A DNA stretch of 64,000 bases, from assembly GCA_015847255.1 (NCBI GenBank), contig JADLZK010005799.1, forward strand, positions 1-64,000, read 5' to 3'. The translations under genes and the position numbers were made by a program. The notes beneath the pieces were generated by a model that was not told the DNA's origin, did no database searches, and was given only the letters and a program-made list of their open reading frames with translations. Positions within the stretch are counted from its first letter, which is position 1. Every line of letters begins with the position of its first letter. This document shows, one piece after another, positions 59,169-64,000 of this stretch. Source of the stretch: Hyparrhenia diplandra. Taxonomy: Eukaryota; Streptophyta; Magnoliopsida; Poales; Poaceae.

Positions 59169-61031
59169 CATAGTGAACTACAGATGCAGCATGTGTAACG
59201 ACCACCAACCATATGCATGCATGCCACACAGGTCGATCGGTAGCGACCAGAATTAGAAGCCGAGATAGAGAATCAACGCATTCTAGATAAGCATCCTTTG
59301 ACGCGTTATTACAAGTTTCATTCGCGAACACGGCAAGCCGCCACGTTGCGCGGTCGTGGCGCGTCCTGCTTGCATGCAGAGCCTCGCGACGCCACGCGTA
59401 CTACATTTTCCATGCATGATCGATCGATCATGATTCATGACAGGTATAATAATTATAATACTTAAATGACCGGAGACCATCGAGGAGCCAATCAGCATCT
59501 GTTCGGCGGTCTGCGTTGCAATTTCAGTCAGCCTTCAAGCAAGCCAGCCAGGCCAGCCACAGCCGGCTACGGCGTGTAAAACCAGCCAGCCGAACGGGTG
59601 TTCAATCGGTCACCGTACCGTTGAATTAATAGCAGCGCGATCACGATGTCAAGCGTAACAGGCAACAGCGCTAGCGCGCTGACTTTACATGCAACACGAC
59701 GGGATGGATGGAGGCCATGCACCCTGTTGGCTGGATCCGGCCGTCAGCTAAGCTGGGGGCGACGTGGGCGCTCCGGCGAGCCGGACACGGCACGCTGGCC
59801 TGGCTGGCCGCGCGCGCACAGAGGCAGACTGCCCAGAGAGGATTGCTCGTGCCGACTACGTAGTAGTAGTACTTACGCTACAATTATATGCTGGTCGATT
59901 AACATTAACGGCCCGTGTAGTGTATAAACTGTGTAACTCTACTCAACTGGATATTTCTTGCAAGACACGTAGCTAGTAGAAATTAATAGCTCCGGCATCG
60001 TCTCTCGACACTGTAGTTCGATGCAAATCATCGATCGGCGACGTACGTAGTACGTTTATTTGCTGGTGCATGGCGACGTTGCCACGACCATACAAAGCCA
60101 AAGAGGACCGTAGTATTTTTAATGGCCTAGTGGGAAACACAGACCACGTACTACACACTCTTGACGCGAGTCTGGGAGTACGTGGCGACCGGATCGAGGT
60201 TTTAATTGATCCGTCAATCATGCATCCGTTTAATTCGAAGCATGCCAGTACTAGCTGACTAGCTAGCTGTCATGGTCAAAGGGTCTAGGAGCAGTGCTAT
60301 CTTGAGATGCCAAGGAAATTCCAAAGCGAGAGGGGTAGCTATTTTTGCTTTGCCAACACCCGGCAGTGACATGATTTTTAACATGTGTTTGGTTTGAGAA
60401 CAGAGTGAATAGAAAAAGAGAGCAGTCACTAGCGATAAAAAAATAATTGATCAGTTTCATGTAGTTTAATACTGGGATGTATGTTCAATAATATCTAAAA
60501 TTTAAAATATATAAAATAGTCTTAATTTTTATCTCTCACCTTCAACTTAATTGACTACGTAGATTACCGTTACTTACGCTTAGTCTGCAGATGCTCTTAG
60601 ACCGTCTCCAATGGTTATTTATTTAGTTATCATATGTGATATAGAAAGAAAAAAGTAGGAGAAAGCGTAATTACTAGCTACGTGCAAATAGTTAAACTAT
60701 TTCACGTAACAAGAATATGTGAGAAGTGCGTGGAATTAACAATATAAAATAGTCTTTGTTTTTTCTCACTTCCACATTAACCGATTACATGCAAGATTTG
60801 ACTATTATGCAATTTGCGGACGCCCTTGGTTAGAGTACCAAGGTGTGGGTGGTGTTTGTGAGTTCGTGACAGTGACACTAGCCCGGCAAGGTCATGATTG
60901 GGTTCGAAGCGTGCCCCCGTCGGTGAGCGCAAGCTGCCCCACGTGCCCCCCGTCTCCTCTTCGCTAATCACTCGTGCTGCTCCACTCCTGGCTCCTATGC
61001 GGGCGGGCCCACTCCCCACTAGCGTAACCCC
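59169..61031. other. Unassigned DNA
   Basis: Contains an 18-base palindrome CATGATCGATCGATCATG (59415-59432), and two diverged copies of an A+T-rich unit with ATATAAAATAGTCTT (about 60510 and 60745). A minus-strand frame runs from about 61048 to 60777 and includes ARVISEEETGG; it is not recognised. It would stay open across the retroposon insertion into the right flank, so it predates that insertion. Confidence 0.4.
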
Positions 61032-62403
61032 ATCAGCATCAAGCATGAAGCCGTGGTCATTTAGGGCCTCCACTGGCTTCTCGCGACTTCTCCCTTCCCC
61101 TGCTACAGTAGAGAGCGGCGAACACAGGCGATTTCCGAATCGGCGTCGATCTCGTCGATTCTCCCCGCCGGCGGCCTCTTGGCGCCCGTGCGTGGGGGCT
61201 CGGCGAATCGGCGTCGGCAACCTGTACGGCTTAGGTCGGCTTAGGTTTTAGGGTTACTATGTATCGTTGGCGGCTTGCTTTGGCGGCGGTGCGGTGTTGT
61301 CTCCGGCGAGGGGGTCCGTCCGGGGGGCTGTTCACTCGGCGCACCACGCCGCGGGCAGGCGAGCCCTTTCGGAGGTGCATCCTCCGCGTCGCGGGCCATG
61401 GAGCGTGCTCGTCGCGAGGATGGCGGCGTCGTTGGCGGGCGCGTCCTGTTTTGGCCGGGCGCTCTGCTGTTGCTGGTGCTCTCACGCGCGGCCCGGGCGA
61501 GGTGGCGGAGGCGGGCCAAGGGTGGCGGCGCCGGGCGCAGCTACTGTCCCGTGCGATCCGCGGCCCGCCCGGGCCTGTTTACCCGGCGGGCGGCTTCAAC
61601 GACAGCGGCCGGTGGGCGATGGCGGTGATGCGACCTTCACCATCTCTTGGGTTTCCCGCCCCGTGTATGCCGGCGGATTGCAGACTTCGGTGCGCCGGGG
61701 AGGCAGTTGTTTCCTCCACGGTTTGTCGACATCCCGACGGCTCCGCTGGGCGACGACGGAAGCTTCTCGGCGGTTTCCTCGCCCTCGGTGCGGCGGCATG
61801 CCAAATTTCGGCTCACCGTCGTTTCCGTCGGTGGAGCAATGGTTTCTTAGGGGATGTCAATCCCGCCCGGGCTCGTTGTCCTGGTGGCGTCGTGGTGGCC
61901 GAGGCGGCGACGACGCATAAGGAATAAAAATCTTCCGGCCTCTTCCTCGCCCGGCGGCGCTCCGCTCTGGTGTCAGCGGAGAGGTATCGGAGACCTTATT
62001 AGGAGGTCGGTACGCAGGTGGCTCTTGGCTTCGTGGTTGGCGGGGAGCGCGGGTCGAGCTCCGTTTGTCGGCGTTCGTCGATGGTGCAGCTCGGTTCGAG
62101 TTCGGAGGTACAGGGCAGGTCCCGGCCGATGTTCGTTAAGAGATGATGTTGTCTCGATCTTGGTCGAGCAAATCTTATGACCCGATAAAGCTTTCAAGTG
62201 GACGGTGGACCTCGGTCTGCGGGTGGCGGCGGGCGTTCCGGCGCCGGCGAGGCAAGATGGTGGCGTCGGCGGCGTGTGTCGGGACAAGCGGTCTCTGTTC
62301 CTGTGTATATGTACCTGTATGTCGCTTTGTACTTGTCTTAACTAAGTAATACAGGTGCGTATTCTCAAAAAAAAAAAAAAAAAAAAATCAGCATCAAGCA
62401 TGA
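61032..62403 (+). mobile_element. Poly(A) retroposon with 17-bp target duplication
   Basis: ATCAGCATCAAGCATGA occurs at 61032-61048 and 62387-62403. Between lie about 1.34 kb of G+C-rich DNA ending with TACAGGTGCGTATTCTC and about 21 A (62367-62387). The perfect 17-bp duplication and tail are the marks of L1-type target-primed insertion. No reverse transcriptase or endonuclease is visible, and the many overlapping frames follow from composition. It is a non-autonomous LINE derivative or a retroposed transcript. It resembles 19169-21073 in size and composition, but the tails differ. Confidence 0.85.
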
Positions 62404-63290
62404 TCGCAGGGGCGGCCGCGTGACCGATGGCATGGTGTGCCTTCCTGATGGTACCGACACAGTTAAGCAATCGTTGTATATTACATAGATGGACACTCAA
62501 TCAGTATGACATCATGATAAAGCCGTTGTCTTTCCAAATCATAAGCCCTGATAAAATACACGCAAAAAGTCCGTCAAATTTTGCTCTTCCATGTAAATTT
62601 TCGATATTTTCTCTCCTTGCTCTCATCTGTCTACTGTCTTGGCATCTCCTCCACAATTTCTTATGTGAATTTAGATTAAGCTCTTTTGTTATTTGCCTTT
62701 CAAGCTAAGTTATCCATGTTAGCACTAGCTAAAACACGTCTTGAAAGAGATGGAGCTGTTTAAAAAGTGGCTTCAACAATTAACACGTGGGGTACCTAAT
62801 ACGCGTCTTCGCCAAACAGGGGCGTGCAGGTTTCGTGACTACTACTAGTAGAAACTACAAGAAGGAATGATTCCAGGCAGCAATCAAGGGACCATGTTCC
62901 CTACACAGAAGAAGTCTCCCTTTCATTAACTCCCTCTTAACAATTTATTAGTACTACTATATATACTGTATTCCACTTGGTCATAGAGTGCAGAAAAAAA
63001 AACGCATGAACACGATCATAGCCAGGAAGCCAGCATATGCACGTACTGCTCACCTCGAAAAAAACAGGAGATAAATCGTATGGACTTGATCGTAGCCACG
63101 GAGCATATTGCTCTGGTTACTATTTTGTAGTCAACTTTCGTGCGACCAATTATAGCAGTATACGTATGAGCGTGGCTGTCTAAATACTTATCTTGAGTCA
63201 TCACCTGACTTCAGTTGAAAGCCACAAGAACAGAAGACAAATAAGGTCGTAACGTCATCTTATCTAATATTGCATCTAACCCTCTGTTCC
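62404..63290. other. A+T-rich DNA without recognised gene
   Basis: Short frames only; nothing supportable. Confidence 0.4.
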
Positions 63291-63295
63291 AAAAA

Positions 63296-63845
63296 TGTCA
63301 TGATTCAGAATTGGGCCAGCCCGAGAGTGGCTAATTAGGGCCAAACGCGACCGCCGCCGCGGCCCGAAGGGGGCCGCGCAGGGGGAGCCGACCGACCGCC
63401 GCCGCCGCTTTTCCCTCTTCCGTACGACTCCGAGTTTGCTTCGCCTTCAAGTTAGAATTATCTTAGGTAATTTTTTTTTGATGTGCAAGGGGCTATCTCA
63501 TCTATAAGGAGACCCTTATTAGGAAATAATAAAATAGGAATAAACTTGTAAAAGGTATTCGGTCGTATAAGAAACCTTATAGAGATTGCTTAGATTACAA
63601 GTCCCACTAGTCGGGCTATATAAGCAAGAGGCATGTAATCTCTAGGGGACAAGCAAGAAAATAAAACATATCTATCGTTTTCAGCTTTAGGCCTCCTCCT
63701 TCCCGCACCAGCGCTGCGCTTGCGCGCATATCGCGGAAGCGCGGCCGCCGCCACCCACCGCCGCCGCCTCCTCGCCGTCGTTCCTTCTCCTCCCCAATCC
63801 CCCTCAATTCCGTGTCAATTCGGCCCAATCTAGCGGAATCTGATG
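63296..63845 (+). mobile_element. Probable LTR
   Basis: TGTCATGATTCAGAATTGGG opens a segment with a TATA region (GGGCTATATAAGCAAGAGG, about 63614), a leader (CTCTAGGGGACAAGCAAG) and G+C-rich exon-like sequence to about 63835, a layout typical of plant LTRs. The partner, if any, is outside the window. The 3' limit is not clear. Confidence 0.35.
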
Positions 63846-64000
63846 AAAAAAACTTTAATTATTTTATTCTCGATTAAGGTATCTTCAGTTTAATCAGATT
63901 TATTAAAAAATTGTAAAATTTAACATATCAATAACTATTGATATAAGTTTTGTAAACTCTCGTTGAATTTACCTCCACAAACTATAGAAGACTAACTTGG

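Noticed and set aside
61259..61927. A 222-codon frame in the 61-62 kb retroposon as a functional retrogene
   Set aside because: Three overlapping frames are equally long, none shows a domain, and openness follows composition. A retroposed transcript remains possible but unsupported.
1..64000. CRISPR arrays, operons or other prokaryotic systems
   Set aside because: Sequence composition, transposon types, TATA regions and splice-like sites are those of a grass nuclear genome. The repeats found are tandem, inverted or LTR-type, not regularly spaced short repeats with unique spacers.

Overview
This is nuclear DNA of a grass (Poaceae). The evidence is isochore-like patches of 65-75 % G+C embedded in A+T-rich DNA, Stowaway-type MITEs with the CTCCCTCCGTCCC end, a tRNA-derived SINE, a Helitron terminus of the common grass CCCGTTGCAACGCACGGGC type, and plant Copia retrotransposons. 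I cannot name the species. There are no bacterial features, CRISPR arrays or rRNA genes, and I found no complete tRNA gene.

Layout. 1-3541 looks like the 3' part of a Helitron carrying a broken exon of a BLADE-ON-PETIOLE/NPR5-like BTB gene and a 52-bp foldback. 3542-8693 is A+T-rich and holds two tiny retroposon scars. 8694-13979 is a complete but scrambled minus-strand Copia element with 138-bp LTRs. 13980-16260 has a second foldback, a minus-strand exon of an unknown membrane protein, a minisatellite and a short plus-strand reading frame. 19182-21060 is a minus-strand poly(A) retroposon. 24590-26275 is a head-to-head pair of gene-like sequences: a PRELI/MSF1-family gene (minus) and an unidentified gene with a mitochondrial-type leader (plus). 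About 29950-35600 is a degenerate repeat domain dominated by the words GCATAA and GCATAG, interrupted by a 0.9-kb Mutator-like element with a G+C-rich cargo. 37339-37649 is a tRNA-derived SINE. 38.3-46 kb is mostly decayed transposon sequence, including an LTR, a candidate terminal-inverted-repeat element and retrotransposon leader sequence. 47041-56808 is a 9.8-kb Copia element of probable Sire/Maximus type with 1.7-kb LTRs; one long pol frame (protease to integrase) is open and the rest is frameshifted. 57.6-59.2 kb has an LTR fragment, two MITEs and a CACTA-like relic. 61049-62386 is another poly(A) retroposon with a 17-bp target duplication. 63.3-63.85 kb looks like a further LTR.

The genes do not form a pathway; the window is a transposon graveyard with a few host gene sequences. 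Two themes stand out. First, at least six poly(A) insertions with target-site duplications range from a bare poly(A) tract to 1.9 kb, a record of repeated target-primed retroposition. Second, nearly every coding sequence is broken by single-base indels that switch between frames while protein similarity continues. The LTR pairs also differ by about as many indels as substitutions. This may be genuine decay, but an error-prone unpolished assembly would look the same, so the pseudogene calls for host genes should be read with that in mind.
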